A stretch of DNA of 64,000 nucleotides from Cellulomonas uda. Its GTDB lineage: Bacteria; Actinomycetota; Actinomycetes; Actinomycetales; Cellulomonadaceae. A program made the position numbers and the translations under genes. Under the pieces are notes generated by a model. It was given only the letters and a program-made list of their open reading frames with translations. It was not told the DNA's origin and made no database searches. The stretch's first letter is position 1, and every line of letters begins with the position of its first letter. Shown here piece after piece: positions 45,179-55,722 of this stretch. The stretch lies in assembly GCF_006538705.1 (NCBI RefSeq), contig NZ_BJLP01000003.1:28184-92183 (forward strand), written 5' to 3'.

Positions 45179-46476
45179 CCGCGGCCGTGCAGGGGCCCGC
45201 GCAGGGGTCCGCACAGGGGGCCGCACAGGGGTCCGCGCAGCCCACCGGCGAGCACGACGTCGTGCGGCCGGCGCGCCGGTGGTGGGACCCGCGCACGTGG
45301 GCGTGGTGGGTGCAGGTGCTCGCGGTGTACGCGCTCGCGCGCGGCCTCACCGCGGTGCTGGTCCTGCAGGCCGCCGCGCACCAGGGGGCCACGCCCTGGG
45401 CGGACGCGCACCCGTCGTACGCGCAGATGACCGGGCTGTTCTGGGACGCGGGCTGGTACCACCGCATCGCCGACGAGGGCTACCCGGACACCCTGCCCGT
45501 CGACGAGGCGGGCCGCGTGCAGCAGAGCGCGTGGGCCTTCTTCCCGCTGTACCCGATGCTCGTGCGCGGGCTCATGGCCGTCACGACCCTCGGGTGGGAG
45601 GTCGTGGCGCCGACGACGTCGTTGCTGCTCGGCGCGGCCGCGATGCTCCTGGTGCACCGCGCCGTGGCGCACGGCGCGCCGCGCGCGTGCGCCGCGTGGC
45701 CCGGGCTGCCGCTCGCGACCGTCGTGCTCGTGGCGGTGTTCCCCACCTCGCCCGTGCTGCAGGTCGCGTACACCGAGTCGCTCGCGCTCCTGCTCGTCGC
45801 CGCCGCGCTGCTGCTGCTGGTGCGCCGGCACTACCTCGAGTGCGCGGGTGTGCTCGTCCTGCTCGGGCTGACCCGTGCGGTCGCGCTGCCGATGGCCGTC
45901 GTCGTCGGCGTGCACCTGCTGGCGCGGTGGGTGGCGGCGCGGCGCGGTCGTGAGGCGTTCCCGGGCCGGGACGTCGCACAGGTGCTGGGGCTCGGCGTCG
46001 TCGCGGTCGTCTCGGGCTTCGCGTGGCCCGCGGTGTGCGGCTGGGTCACGGGTGTGCCCGAGGGGTACCTGCGCACGCAGGAGGCGTGGCGCGGGGTCCG
46101 TGAGGTCACGCCGTTCGGCGGTTGGGACTACGTGCTCCGGTTCTGGTTCGGCGACGCCGGCTGGTGGGTGCTCGCCGCGGCCGCGGTGTTCGTCGTCGCG
46201 CTGCTCGTCGTGCCCGCCGCCCGGCGGCTGGGACCCGAGCTGCACGCGTGGCCCGCCGCGTACCTGCTCTACCTCGCGGCGGCGATCGAGCCCGGCAGCA
46301 GCCTCGCGCGGTTCCTCGTCCTCGCCTTCCCCGCGGGGGCGATCACGGCCGGCGTGGTGCGCCGGCCGGGGGCCGCGCGGTGGGCGTGGTTCGCGGGTGT
46401 CGTGGTGCTCATGCTGGTCCTGCAGGCGGTCTGGGTGTGGCGGTTCTGGCGCCTGACGAGCGGCTGGCCGCCGTGA
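45175..46476 (+). CDS. PIG-V-like mannosyltransferase membrane protein
   Basis: Integral membrane protein of 433 aa with about ten helices. The first outside loop carries FWDAGWYHRIADEGYPDTLP, the pattern of PIG-V/GT-C mannosyltransferases (D-x-x-W-Y-x-x-I-A). AWAFFPLYPMLVRGLMAVTT follows, with the conserved FFPLYP. Such proteins transfer mannose from a polyprenyl donor; the acceptor is unknown. The N-terminus has four QGxA repeats encoded by a 12-base DNA repeat (45187-45240). The GTG overlaps the folP2 stop. Confidence 0.75.
   Translation: MTAAVQGPAQGSAQGAAQGSAQPTGEHDVVRPARRWWDPRTWAWWVQVLAVYALARGLTAVLVLQAAAHQGATPWADAHPSYAQMTGLFWDAGWYHRIADEGYPDTLPVDEAGRVQQSAWAFFPLYPMLVRGLMAVTTLGWEVVAPTTSLLLGAAAMLLVHRAVAHGAPRACAAWPGLPLATVVLVAVFPTSPVLQVAYTESLALLLVAAALLLLVRRHYLECAGVLVLLGLTRAVALPMAVVVGVHLLARWVAARRGREAFPGRDVAQVLGLGVVAVVSGFAWPAVCGWVTGVPEGYLRTQEAWRGVREVTPFGGWDYVLRFWFGDAGWWVLAAAAVFVVALLVVPAARRLGPELHAWPAAYLLYLAAAIEPGSSLARFLVLAFPAGAITAGVVRRPGAARWAWFAGVVVLMLVLQAVWVWRFWRLTSGWPP
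45187..45240 (+). repeat. 12-bp tandem repeat in N-terminal codons
   Basis: Four and a half copies of CAGGGG-N-CCGC-N encode QGPA QGSA QGAA QGSA Q. The segment is before the first membrane helix and could vary in copy number. Confidence 0.7.
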
Positions 46477-46492
46477 TGTCCGGCCTGTGAAC

Positions 46493-46498
46493 TAGGAT
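46493..46498 (+). promoter_or_regulatory. -10 element and long leader of DUF3117 gene
   Basis: TAGGAT lies 124 bases before the DUF3117 ATG, giving a leader of about 117 bases. The leader begins with GGATG...CATCC complementarity (46496-46513) and could fold. No known riboswitch is recognised. Confidence 0.4.
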
Positions 46499-46621
46499 GG
46501 CCCACGGACATCCGGCACCACGGGATCGCAGGTGGTGCGGGCACGAGCGGCGCGCTAGCGCTGCACGGCGACCGCACCGGGGCACCCGGTCGGGACGCAC
46601 GAGGCGAAGGAGAGGCCACGC

Positions 46622-46789
46622 ATGGCCGCGATGAAGCCGAGGACCGGAGACGGACCGCTCGAGGTGACGAAGGAAGGACGCGGGATCGTCATGCGCGTCC
46701 CGCTCGAGGGTGGTGGTCGTCTCGTGGTCGAGCTGAACGCGACCGAGGCCGCCGAGCTGGGCGAGGCACTGACCTCCGTCGCAGGCTGA
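46622..46789 (+). CDS. DUF3117 family small protein
   Basis: Small protein of 55 aa: MAAMKPRTGDGPLEVTKEGR, then GIVMRVPLEGGGRLVVEL and NATEAAELGEALTSVAG. It is a near-universal, highly conserved actinobacterial family (DUF3117, Rv1211 in M. tuberculosis) of unknown function. GAAGGAGAGG upstream is a strong ribosome-binding site. The stop lies one base before the GTG of the aminopeptidase gene. Confidence 0.93.
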   Translation: MAAMKPRTGDGPLEVTKEGRGIVMRVPLEGGGRLVVELNATEAAELGEALTSVAG

Positions 46790-46790
46790 C

Positions 46791-48389
46791 GTGGCCGCTG
46801 GTCGTCCCCTGACGATCGGCCGGAGCCTGCCGGCCGTCTCGCTCGTCGGCGGCGTCGTGGCGGACAGCCCGCTGCTGACCGAGCCCGACGTCGACGCGGT
46901 CGCCGTCCCCGTCGCCCCGGCCGTCGCGGGCGACGAGGACGAGGGTCCTCAGCCGCGCCGCGGCGCGGCGTCGACCGCGGCGCGGTACGGCATCGACCTG
47001 GCCGAGCTCGCCGAGCGGGCCGGGCTGAGCGGTGCCGCGGGCGAGGCGTCCGTGGTGCAGCTGCCCCGGCCGGCGGGGTCCGGCGTGACGCTGCCGTGGG
47101 CCGGTCTGCCGCCGCGGATCGTGCTGGTCGGCATCGGTGCGAGCACCGACACCGACCTGCGCCGCGCGGGCGCCGCGCTCGCCCGCGCCACGCGTGGCCT
47201 GCGGCGCGTCGTGACGACCATCGGCGACGACGCGGGCTACAGCGCGTCCCAGGCCGCACGTGCGGCACGCGCGCTCGTCGAGGGCTACCTGCTCGCCGCC
47301 TACGTGCCGATCAGCCTGGCCCGGACACCGTCGGTCAAGCCGTCGGCCGACCTGGTGCTGCTCGGGCGTGACGGCACGCGCGCGGGTGCCGCGGTCGACG
47401 CGGCGCGCACCGCCGCGTCGGCGACGTGGCTCGTGCGCGAGCTCGCGTCCACCCCGTCGAGCATCAAGAACCCCGCGTGGCTCGCGGACCAGGCGCGCCG
47501 CCTGGCGACCGAGGCCGGGCTCCAGGTCACCGTGCGCGGACCCCGCGAGCTCGCGGCCGAGGGCTTCGGCGGCATCCTCGCGGTCGGCTCGGGCTCGGCG
47601 TCGCCCCCGCGACTCGTCACCGTGTCCTACACGCCCCCGACGTTCGCGGCGGACGGCAAGCACGTCGTGCTCGTCGGCAAGGGCATCACGTACGACACCG
47701 GCGGCCTGTCGATCAAGCCGCGCGAGGCGATGGTCCCCATGAAGACCGACATGGCGGGGGCCGCGGTCGCGCTCGCGACCGTGCTCGGCGCCGCGAAGGC
47801 CGGCGTGCTGCACAAGGTCACCGCCGTGCTGCCGCTCGCCGAGAACCACTTCGGTGCCGCGTCCTACCGTCCCGGTGACGTGCTGACGATGTTCGGCGGC
47901 ACCACCGTCGAGATCGCCAACACCGACGCCGAGGGCCGGCTCGTCCTGGCCGACGCGCTCGCGTGGGCGGACGCCGAGCTGGACCCCGACGTGCTCGTCG
48001 ACGTCGCGACCCTCACGGGCGCGGCGACCGTCGGGCTCGGCCGGCAGTACGCCGCGCTGTACGGCACGGACGACGCGCTCGTCGCCGCGCTCGAGCGGGC
48101 CGGCGCGGAGTCGGGCGAGCGCGCGTGGCCCATGCCGCTGGTCGGCGAGTACGAGGGCGCCGCGCGCAGCTCGGTCGCGGACCTGCGGCACGTGCCCGAG
48201 GACGGCAAGACCGGCGCGGGGTCGGTGACCGCCGCGCTGTTCCTGCGGCGGTTCGCGGGTGAGCGGGCCTGGGCGCACCTGGACATCGCGGGCACCGCGC
48301 GTGCCACCGCCGACAAGCACGAGGTGACCGAGGGCGCGACCGGCTACGGGGCGCGGCTGCTGCTGCGCTACCTCACCGACCTGCGCTGA
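46791..48389 (+). CDS. pepA: Leucyl aminopeptidase (M17)
   Basis: Cytosolic dizinc aminopeptidase of 532 aa. The C-terminal catalytic domain has VLVGKGITYDTGGLSIKP, MVPMKTDMAGAA and the family signature NTDAEGRL (377-384). An N-terminal macro-like domain precedes it (VDAVAVPVAPAVAG, RIVLVGIGAST). The protein removes N-terminal residues from peptides and may take part in turnover of imported peptides or glutathione-like conjugates. The GTG at 46791 immediately follows the DUF3117 gene, so the two are cotranscribed. Confidence 0.92.
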   Translation: MAAGRPLTIGRSLPAVSLVGGVVADSPLLTEPDVDAVAVPVAPAVAGDEDEGPQPRRGAASTAARYGIDLAELAERAGLSGAAGEASVVQLPRPAGSGVTLPWAGLPPRIVLVGIGASTDTDLRRAGAALARATRGLRRVVTTIGDDAGYSASQAARAARALVEGYLLAAYVPISLARTPSVKPSADLVLLGRDGTRAGAAVDAARTAASATWLVRELASTPSSIKNPAWLADQARRLATEAGLQVTVRGPRELAAEGFGGILAVGSGSASPPRLVTVSYTPPTFAADGKHVVLVGKGITYDTGGLSIKPREAMVPMKTDMAGAAVALATVLGAAKAGVLHKVTAVLPLAENHFGAASYRPGDVLTMFGGTTVEIANTDAEGRLVLADALAWADAELDPDVLVDVATLTGAATVGLGRQYAALYGTDDALVAALERAGAESGERAWPMPLVGEYEGAARSSVADLRHVPEDGKTGAGSVTAALFLRRFAGERAWAHLDIAGTARATADKHEVTEGATGYGARLLLRYLTDLR

Positions 48390-48395
48390 CCTCGG

Positions 48396-49172
48396 TCAGC
48401 GGCGGACCGCGACGAGCAGGCCGTCGCCGACCGGCAGCAGCGCGGGCTGCAGGCGCTCGTCGGTGCGCACGGCGCGGCCGAGCTCGCGCACGGTCGTCGT
48501 CGCCTCGTCGCGGCGCGCCGGGTCCGCCACCCGGTCGTGCCACAGCGCGTGGTCGACGACCAGGACGCCGCCGGGGCGCAGCAGCCGCACGGCCTGCGCG
48601 AGGTACTCGGGCGCGGACTCGAGCAGTCCGCCGACGCTCGTCAGGCCCAGGAGCACCAGGTCGTACGCGCCGTCGGTGAGCCGGGGCAGGACCTCGAGCG
48701 GCCGGCCCGAGATGGTGCGGGTCCGCGTCGAGCGGATCCCCGCGTCGGCGAACGACTCCTTGGCGGCACGGTGGTGCTCGGCCTCGGAGTCGATCGTCGT
48801 CAGCACGCCGTCGTCGGGCATACCGCGCAGGAGGAACAGCGACGCCACACCCGTGCCCGTGCCGATCTCGACCACGGCGCGCGCCTTGGCGGCGGCCGCG
48901 AGCAGGGTCAGCGCCGCTCCGGTGCCGGGGGTCACGGCGCTCGCGCCGAGCTGGGCGGCGCGCTCGCGCGCGGCGAGCACCACGTCGTCCTCCGGGAGGA
49001 ACTCCTCGGCGTAGACCCAGCTGCTGGCCTTGTCGGCGGAGATGATGGACCTCCCGGCGGTGGCGCGTCGGACGCGCGTCGTGCGCCCACGGTCGCGGGC
49101 TCGCCCCAGCCTAGTGCGGCACGGCCCCCGGGCCAGCGCGGGGAACGAATCGTGCGGGTGCGGCGTTGGCAC
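48396..49172 (-). CDS. O-methyltransferase; start uncertain
   Basis: SAM-dependent methyltransferase of the Rv1220c type. The SAM-binding region is [20 protein letters not shown] and [20 protein letters not shown]. The only canonical in-frame start, GTG 49172, adds 42 arginine-rich residues. The conserved sequence begins [19 protein letters not shown]. Immediately before it lie two ATC codons (49046-49044 and 49043-49041) preceded by GGGAGG. A -10 hexamer TAGGCT (49108-49113) lies downstream of the GTG. I therefore suspect initiation at ATC, giving about 215 residues, the usual length. Natural substrate unknown. It is divergent from sigE. Confidence 0.85.
   Translation of the reverse strand: MPTPHPHDSFPALARGPCRTRLGRARDRGRTTRVRRATAGRSIISADKASSWVYAEEFLPEDDVVLAARERAAQLGASAVTPGTGAALTLLAAAAKARAVVEIGTGTGVASLFLLRGMPDDGVLTTIDSEAEHHRAAKESFADAGIRSTRTRTISGRPLEVLPRLTDGAYDLVLLGLTSVGGLLESAPEYLAQAVRLLRPGGVLVVDHALWHDRVADPARRDEATTTVRELGRAVRTDERLQPALLPVGDGLLVAVRR
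49108..49113 (-). promoter_or_regulatory. -10 element of O-methyltransferase gene
   Basis: TAGGCT on the minus strand would start transcription near 49101, downstream of the GTG at 49172 and 55 bases before the ATC codons at 49046-49041. Confidence 0.5.
49142..49167 (+). promoter_or_regulatory. Candidate ECF (SigE-type) promoter of sigE
   Basis: GGAAC (49142-49146) and CGTT (49164-49167) have the sequence and near-normal spacing (17 bases between) of the mycobacterial SigE promoter GGAAC...CGTT. It lies about 120 bases upstream of sigE, which suggests autoregulation. Confidence 0.5.
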
Positions 49173-49286
49173 TCACGTCACGGACCTCCACGGGTCGCGG
49201 GCACCGTGCGGCGCCTGGGACACTGGGCGGTCGGCCGCGGCACACGTCGCGGGCGACCGGGCCACCACCGGTCCGACCACCGAGCG

Positions 49287-49931
49287 ATGAGGGAGCGCGT
49301 GCCGAGCGACCAGGCCACCCCCAGCACCCCCACGTGGCAGCCGCCGTCGTGGGAGGAGATCGTGCGCGAGCACTCCGCGCGCGTGTACCGGCTCGCGTAC
49401 CGCCTGACCGGCAACCAGCACGACGCCGAGGACCTGACGCAGGAGACGTTCGTGCGCGTGTTCCGCTCGCTGCACACGTACTCGCCCGGCACGTTCGAGG
49501 GCTGGCTGCACCGCATCACGACGAACCTGTTCCTCGACCAGGCGCGCCGCCGGCAGCGCATCCGCATGGACGCGATGGGCGACGACGACGAGCGCTACGA
49601 GAACACGGACCGCCTCGCGACGCCCGAGCGTGCGTTCGAGCACGGGAACCTGGACCACGACGTGCAGCGCGCGCTCGACGACCTGCCGCCCGAGTACCGC
49701 GCCGCCGTGGTGCTCTGCGACATCGAGGGGCTGTCCTACGAGGAGATCGCGGTCACGCTCGGCGTGAAGATCGGCACGGTCCGCTCGCGCATCCACCGCG
49801 CCCGCGCGCGGCTGCGCGAGTCGCTCGAGCATCGGGCCCCCTCGTCGTCCGCCGCGTCGAGCTCGACGTCCGTGGTGGCGTCGGCGCCGGTCGGGTCCCG
49901 CGTGGCCGACGAGGTCGGGGTCGCGCCGTGA
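49287..49931 (+). CDS. sigE: ECF sigma factor, SigE type
   Basis: RNA polymerase sigma-70 family ECF factor of 214 aa. Region 2 is [36 protein letters not shown] and [18 protein letters not shown]. Region 4 is [20 protein letters not shown] and [21 protein letters not shown] Ser/Ala-rich tail follows. It is likely the envelope-stress sigma of the Rv1221 type. The ATG at 49287 is used; GTG 49299 is the alternative. Its stop overlaps the anti-sigma gene (GTGA), and the htrA protease and tatB follow, as in mycobacteria. Confidence 0.93.
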   Translation: MRERVPSDQATPSTPTWQPPSWEEIVREHSARVYRLAYRLTGNQHDAEDLTQETFVRVFRSLHTYSPGTFEGWLHRITTNLFLDQARRRQRIRMDAMGDDDERYENTDRLATPERAFEHGNLDHDVQRALDDLPPEYRAAVVLCDIEGLSYEEIAVTLGVKIGTVRSRIHRARARLRESLEHRAPSSSAASSSTSVVASAPVGSRVADEVGVAP

Positions 49932-50872
49932 CGTACCACGTGGGGTCCCAGCTCAGCGCGCTCGTCGACGGGCGGCTCTCGGCCGTCGCGACCGAGCGGG
50001 TGCTCACGCACGTCGCCGGCTGCCCGCAGTGCGCCGACGAGCTCGCGGCGGCACGGCTGGCCCGGCGTGCGCTGGCCGCCGCGGCGCACGACGACGTGCC
50101 CCTCGCCCCGGACCTCACGGCCCGGCTGATGTCGCTCGCGGGGTCCGTCCCGGCGCCCGCCGCCGTGCCCGCGGCCGCTCCGCGGGACCCGTTCGCCCAG
50201 CCGGCGCTCGGGGTCCCGCACCTGCACGGCCGCCGGGCGCGCGCGCTGCGCGGCGAGGTCGGGCCGCGGCGGCAGGTCTCGCGGCTCGCGGCCGGGTCGC
50301 TCGCGGGGGTCGGTGCGATCGCCGCGATGCTGTTCGTGCTGGGTGACCGGCCCGCGGTCGCGCCCGTCGGGCACCCGGGGGAGGACCTCGGGCTGCTGGG
50401 CAGCGCGTCGGCCGCGAGCGTGCTGGCCGCCGCGGCGCAGGAGGCCGGCACCCCGGACGGCGAGCCCGGCCTCGCCCAGTCGCTGCGGGCGCGCGGGTGG
50501 ACGTTCCCCGACACGCTGCCGGTCGGCTGGAGCGTGACGGGCACGCGGTGGGACGACGACGAGCGCGTGCTCGAGATCGACCTCGCCGGTCCGCAGGGCA
50601 CGCTCGTCGTGACCGAGCAGGAGGGGCGGCTCGACACGACCGCGCTGCGCGGTGCGGAGCGCGTGACGATCGGCGAGCACGAGGCGTACGTGCTCTCGTA
50701 CGCGCCGTGGCACGTCGTGTGGCAGTGCGACTCGACCGTCGTGCAGGTGGTCTCCGGCGGCGACGCCTCCGCGATCGTCGAGGCGTTCCCCGCGAAGGCG
50801 TTCGACGGTGGGGTGCCCGCGCGGATCTCGCGCGGGTGGTCGACCGTGGCCGGGGCGATCAGCCGCCCATGA
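49928..50872 (+). CDS. rseA: Anti-sigma factor with zinc-binding ZAS motif
   Basis: Protein of 314 aa. The N-terminus has the ZAS anti-sigma motif: [14 protein letters not shown] then [13 protein letters not shown] (H-x3-C-x2-C). One membrane helix follows ([20 protein letters not shown], residues about 120-139). The rest is an outside domain with [20 protein letters not shown] and [17 protein letters not shown]. It should hold SigE at the membrane until a signal releases it. Coupled by overlaps to sigE upstream and htrA downstream. Confidence 0.9.
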   Translation: MTYHVGSQLSALVDGRLSAVATERVLTHVAGCPQCADELAAARLARRALAAAAHDDVPLAPDLTARLMSLAGSVPAPAAVPAAAPRDPFAQPALGVPHLHGRRARALRGEVGPRRQVSRLAAGSLAGVGAIAAMLFVLGDRPAVAPVGHPGEDLGLLGSASAASVLAAAAQEAGTPDGEPGLAQSLRARGWTFPDTLPVGWSVTGTRWDDDERVLEIDLAGPQGTLVVTEQEGRLDTTALRGAERVTIGEHEAYVLSYAPWHVVWQCDSTVVQVVSGGDASAIVEAFPAKAFDGGVPARISRGWSTVAGAISRP

Positions 50873-52476
50873 CGACGCCCGACGAGCCCGCGCGCCCCGC
50901 CGACGCGCACCCCGAGCCCGCCCTGGACCGGCCCGAGGTGGGACCACCCGTGCCACCCGCACCCCCGGGACCGCCGGCCGCCGCGACGCCACCGGCCGGC
51001 ACGCCCACGCCTGCCGCGTCGCCCGCGGGCGGGCTGTTCGCCGAGCCGTACGGACGTCCCGCCAACCCGTACGGCCCGCCCGGGACGTACCCGCAGCTCG
51101 GCCACTCGCAGCCGCCCACCGCGCACCCGCAGGCGGTGCACGTCGGCGCGCAGCCGCACGGGCTCACGCCGCCCGGACCGCAGGCCGCACCCGCACCCGT
51201 CCCCGTCGCGGGTGCCCCGAGCCCCGCGCCCTGGTACGCGCCGTACGGCGCGGCAGGACCGTACGCGCGGCCGGGTGCGCCCGCTGCGCAGCCCGGCCCG
51301 GTCCCCGGACCGCCGGGCGCTCCCGGACCGTCGCCGACGGACGAGCGGGGACGCCGGACGCGCCGCGGGCTGTCGGCCGGCTGGGTCGCGGGGCTGGTCG
51401 CGCTCGCGCTCGGTGCGGGCCTCGTCGGCGGGGTCGCGGGTGCGCGGCTGCTCGGCGGCGACGACCGCCTCGCCGACGCCGGGCTGCCCGCGGTGGTCAC
51501 GCGGCCGACGGACGCCGCGGGGAACCCCGTGGGCGGGGCCATGGTCGAGGGCTCGGTCGCCGAGATCGCGGCGGCCGTGCTGCCGAGCGTCGTCTCGATC
51601 CAGTCGTCGGGCTCGTCGGGCGCGGCCACCGGGTCGGGCTTCGTGCTGCGGCAGGACGGCTACCTGCTGACCAACAACCACGTGGTCGCGGGTGGCACGG
51701 GCGCGGGCGGGTCGCTCGTCGTGACGTTCGCGGACGGCCGCGAGGCGCCTGCGGAGCTCGTCGGGAGCACGGCTGACTACGACCTCGCGGTCCTCAAGGT
51801 CGACGTCGACGGCCTCGTGCCGCTCGCCCTCGGCGACTCCGACGCGGTGCGCGTGGGAGACCCGGTCGTCGCGATCGGCGCGCCGCTCGGGCTCGAGGGA
51901 ACCGTCACGACGGGCATCGTCTCGGCGCTCAACCGGCCGGTCTCGGCGGGCGACGAGGCGGAGACCGCGTTCATCAACGCGATCCAGACCGATGCGGCCA
52001 TCAACCCGGGCAACTCCGGAGGGCCGCTGGTGAACGCGGCCGGCGAGGTCATCGGCATCAACTCCGCGATCGCGCAGCCGCCCGGCCAGACCGCGCAGAC
52101 CGGCGGGAGCATCGGGCTCGGGTTCGCGATCGGCTCCAACCAGGCCCGACGCACCGCGACCCAGATCATCGAGACCGGACGCGCGACGTACCCGATCATC
52201 GGCGTGCTGCTCGATCGGCAGTACTCGGGCGAGGGCGTGCGCGTCGCGTCGGAGGCGCAGCAGGGGCAGGAGCCGGTGAGCCCCGGCGGGCCCGCGCAGG
52301 ATGCGGGCATCCGGCCGGGCGACGTGATCGTCGCGATCGACGGCCGGCCCGTCACGGACCCCGACGAGCTCATCGTCGCGATCCGCGCGCACGAGCCCGG
52401 CGAGGTCGTCGAGCTGACCGTGCGGTCGGACGGCGAGGACCGCACGCTGCAGGTGGAGCTCGACGAGTCGCAGTGA
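50869..52476 (+). CDS. htrA: HtrA-type serine protease with PDZ domain
   Basis: Membrane-anchored trypsin-like protease of 535 aa. A cytoplasmic Pro/Ala-rich region (about 1-165) precedes one helix (GWVAGLVALALGAGLVGGVA). The protease domain has triad residues His271 (LTNNHVVAG), Asp305 (DYDLAVLKV) and Ser383 (PGNSGGPLV). A C-terminal PDZ domain (about 420-535) contains AQDAGIRPGDVIVAIDGRPV. It degrades or refolds damaged envelope proteins. Position in the sigE operon fits the Rv1223 type. Confidence 0.94.
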   Translation: MTTPDEPARPADAHPEPALDRPEVGPPVPPAPPGPPAAATPPAGTPTPAASPAGGLFAEPYGRPANPYGPPGTYPQLGHSQPPTAHPQAVHVGAQPHGLTPPGPQAAPAPVPVAGAPSPAPWYAPYGAAGPYARPGAPAAQPGPVPGPPGAPGPSPTDERGRRTRRGLSAGWVAGLVALALGAGLVGGVAGARLLGGDDRLADAGLPAVVTRPTDAAGNPVGGAMVEGSVAEIAAAVLPSVVSIQSSGSSGAATGSGFVLRQDGYLLTNNHVVAGGTGAGGSLVVTFADGREAPAELVGSTADYDLAVLKVDVDGLVPLALGDSDAVRVGDPVVAIGAPLGLEGTVTTGIVSALNRPVSAGDEAETAFINAIQTDAAINPGNSGGPLVNAAGEVIGINSAIAQPPGQTAQTGGSIGLGFAIGSNQARRTATQIIETGRATYPIIGVLLDRQYSGEGVRVASEAQQGQEPVSPGGPAQDAGIRPGDVIVAIDGRPVTDPDELIVAIRAHEPGEVVELTVRSDGEDRTLQVELDESQ

Positions 52477-52530
52477 CGTGGGTCCGACGATCGCGTCGGT
52501 GGGCCGGTGCGACCGGGGTAGCCTGAGCCG

Positions 52531-52881
52531 GTGTTCGACATCAACGGCGGCGAGCTGATCGTGCTCCTCGTCGTCGCGGCCCTCGTCATCGGGCCGCAAC
52601 GGCTGCCGGCGTACGCCGAGCAGCTCGGCGTCCTCGTGCGCCGCGGCCGCGACTGGATCACGCAGGCGCGCACCCGGCTCGACGAGGAGACCGCCGACCT
52701 CGGTGTCGACTGGGAGGCCCTCGACCCCCGCAAGTACGACCCGCGACGCATCGTGCGCGACGCGCTCCTCGACGAGCCGGCAGCGCCCGCGCGTCGTGGC
52801 GCGGCGCCCGCCGCCGGTGCCGCCGTGCCCCGCCCGGCCCCGCTCGTCGGGCCGCCCCCGTTCGACGACCAGGCCACCTGA
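52531..52881 (+). CDS. tatB: Sec-independent translocase protein TatB
   Basis: Protein of 116 aa with the TatB pattern: a short outside N-terminus MFDINGGELIVLLVVAALVI (helix), the hinge GPQRLPAYAEQLG, and an amphipathic helix RRGRDWITQARTRLDEE. The C-terminus is Ala/Pro-rich. TatB recognises twin-arginine signal peptides together with TatC; tatA and tatC are not in the window. The GTG at 52531 is exactly 6 bases after TAGCCT (52519-52524), so it has its own leaderless transcript. Confidence 0.92.
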   Translation: MFDINGGELIVLLVVAALVIGPQRLPAYAEQLGVLVRRGRDWITQARTRLDEETADLGVDWEALDPRKYDPRRIVRDALLDEPAAPARRGAAPAAGAAVPRPAPLVGPPPFDDQAT

Positions 52882-54572
<1,691 letters not shown>

Positions 54573-54700
54573 CCGCCTGGCCGTCCCGGACCACCTGACC
54601 GTTCCCGACCTCGCGCCCGGACGCGCTCGCAGCCGTGGCCTCGACGACGAGGACCGCGCCTCGAGGTGCCGGGCCGCGTGGCCCCACCTAGCCTCGTGAG

Positions 54701-55705
54701 GTGGGACGACAGCCAGACGTGGTGGAACCGGCAGCGGGCTCCGGCTCGGCGCACGCGCGCGCGGCCGCGGGGGTCGGCGAGGACCTGGCGCCCGCGCGCC
54801 GCTCGCTCGTGACACGCCTGGTCGACCGGGCGAAGGCGCTGCTGGCGTGGTGGCAGGGGACGCGGGCAGCGCGCGCGAACGCGCGGTTCGGCGCGCAGGG
54901 CGGGGGCGTGCTCACGGGCGGCATCGCGTACGCCGCGCTGTTCTCGGTGTTCGCGGCGCTGACGATCGGCTGGACCGTCTTCATGGCGGTGCTGGGGGAC
55001 AGCGCCGAGCTGCGCGCGCAGGTGGTCGACGCGGTCAACGACGCGGTGCCGGGCCTGCTGAGCACGGGCACGACCGAGGGTCTGGTCGACCCGGCGTCCC
55101 TGCGCCTCAGCTCCGGGCTCACGGTCGCCGGCCTGGTCGCGTTCGTCGTGCTGCTGCTGTCGGCGCTGTCGGCGACGGCCGCGCTGCGCACGGGCGTTCG
55201 CGCGATGTTCGACGAGCAGGGCGGCGGCAACGCGGTCGCCGGGAAGCTCCGCGAGCTCGGCGGGCTGGCCGGGCTGGCGGTCGCGATCCTCGTCTCGGCG
55301 GTGCTGACCACGGCAGTGGCGTCCGCGGTGGCCTGGGTGCTGCAGGTGCTGGGGTGGGGCGGCGTGACGAGCGTCGCGGCGCAGGTCGTCGGCGTGCTCG
55401 TGGCGTTCGTGGTCGACGCCGCCGTGTTCGTGCTGATCGTCAAGGTCCTGGCGGGGGAGTCACCGCGCTGGCCCGACCTGCGCGGCGGCGCCGTCATCGC
55501 GGGTGTGGGCATGGGTGTCGTGCGGGTCCTGGGCACCTCGGTGGTCGCGGGCAGCGCGACCAGGAACCCGGTGCTCGCGTCGTTCGCGCTGGTCGTGACG
55601 CTGCTGGTGTGGGTGAACCTGATCTCGCGGATCGTCCTGCTGGCGGCGGCGTGGACCGCGAACCCCCCGGCTCGGCCGGCTCAGCCGACCGCCCCCGCCG
55701 CCTGA
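54701..55705 (+). CDS. YihY/BrkB-type membrane protein
   Basis: Protein of 334 aa with six membrane helices. A basic N-terminal region precedes GGGVLTGGIAYAALFSVFAA, the typical YihY start (A-x-A-x-S-x-F). Other helices include LTVAGLVAFVVLLLSALSAT and ALVVTLLVWVNLISRIVLLA. Often mis-annotated as ribonuclease BN; the true role is unknown. The GTG at 54701 lies exactly 6 bases after TAGCCT (54689-54694). Confidence 0.88.
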   Translation: MGRQPDVVEPAAGSGSAHARAAAGVGEDLAPARRSLVTRLVDRAKALLAWWQGTRAARANARFGAQGGGVLTGGIAYAALFSVFAALTIGWTVFMAVLGDSAELRAQVVDAVNDAVPGLLSTGTTEGLVDPASLRLSSGLTVAGLVAFVVLLLSALSATAALRTGVRAMFDEQGGGNAVAGKLRELGGLAGLAVAILVSAVLTTAVASAVAWVLQVLGWGGVTSVAAQVVGVLVAFVVDAAVFVLIVKVLAGESPRWPDLRGGAVIAGVGMGVVRVLGTSVVAGSATRNPVLASFALVVTLLVWVNLISRIVLLAAAWTANPPARPAQPTAPAA

Positions 55706-55722
55706 GTCCGCCTGGCCGCCGC

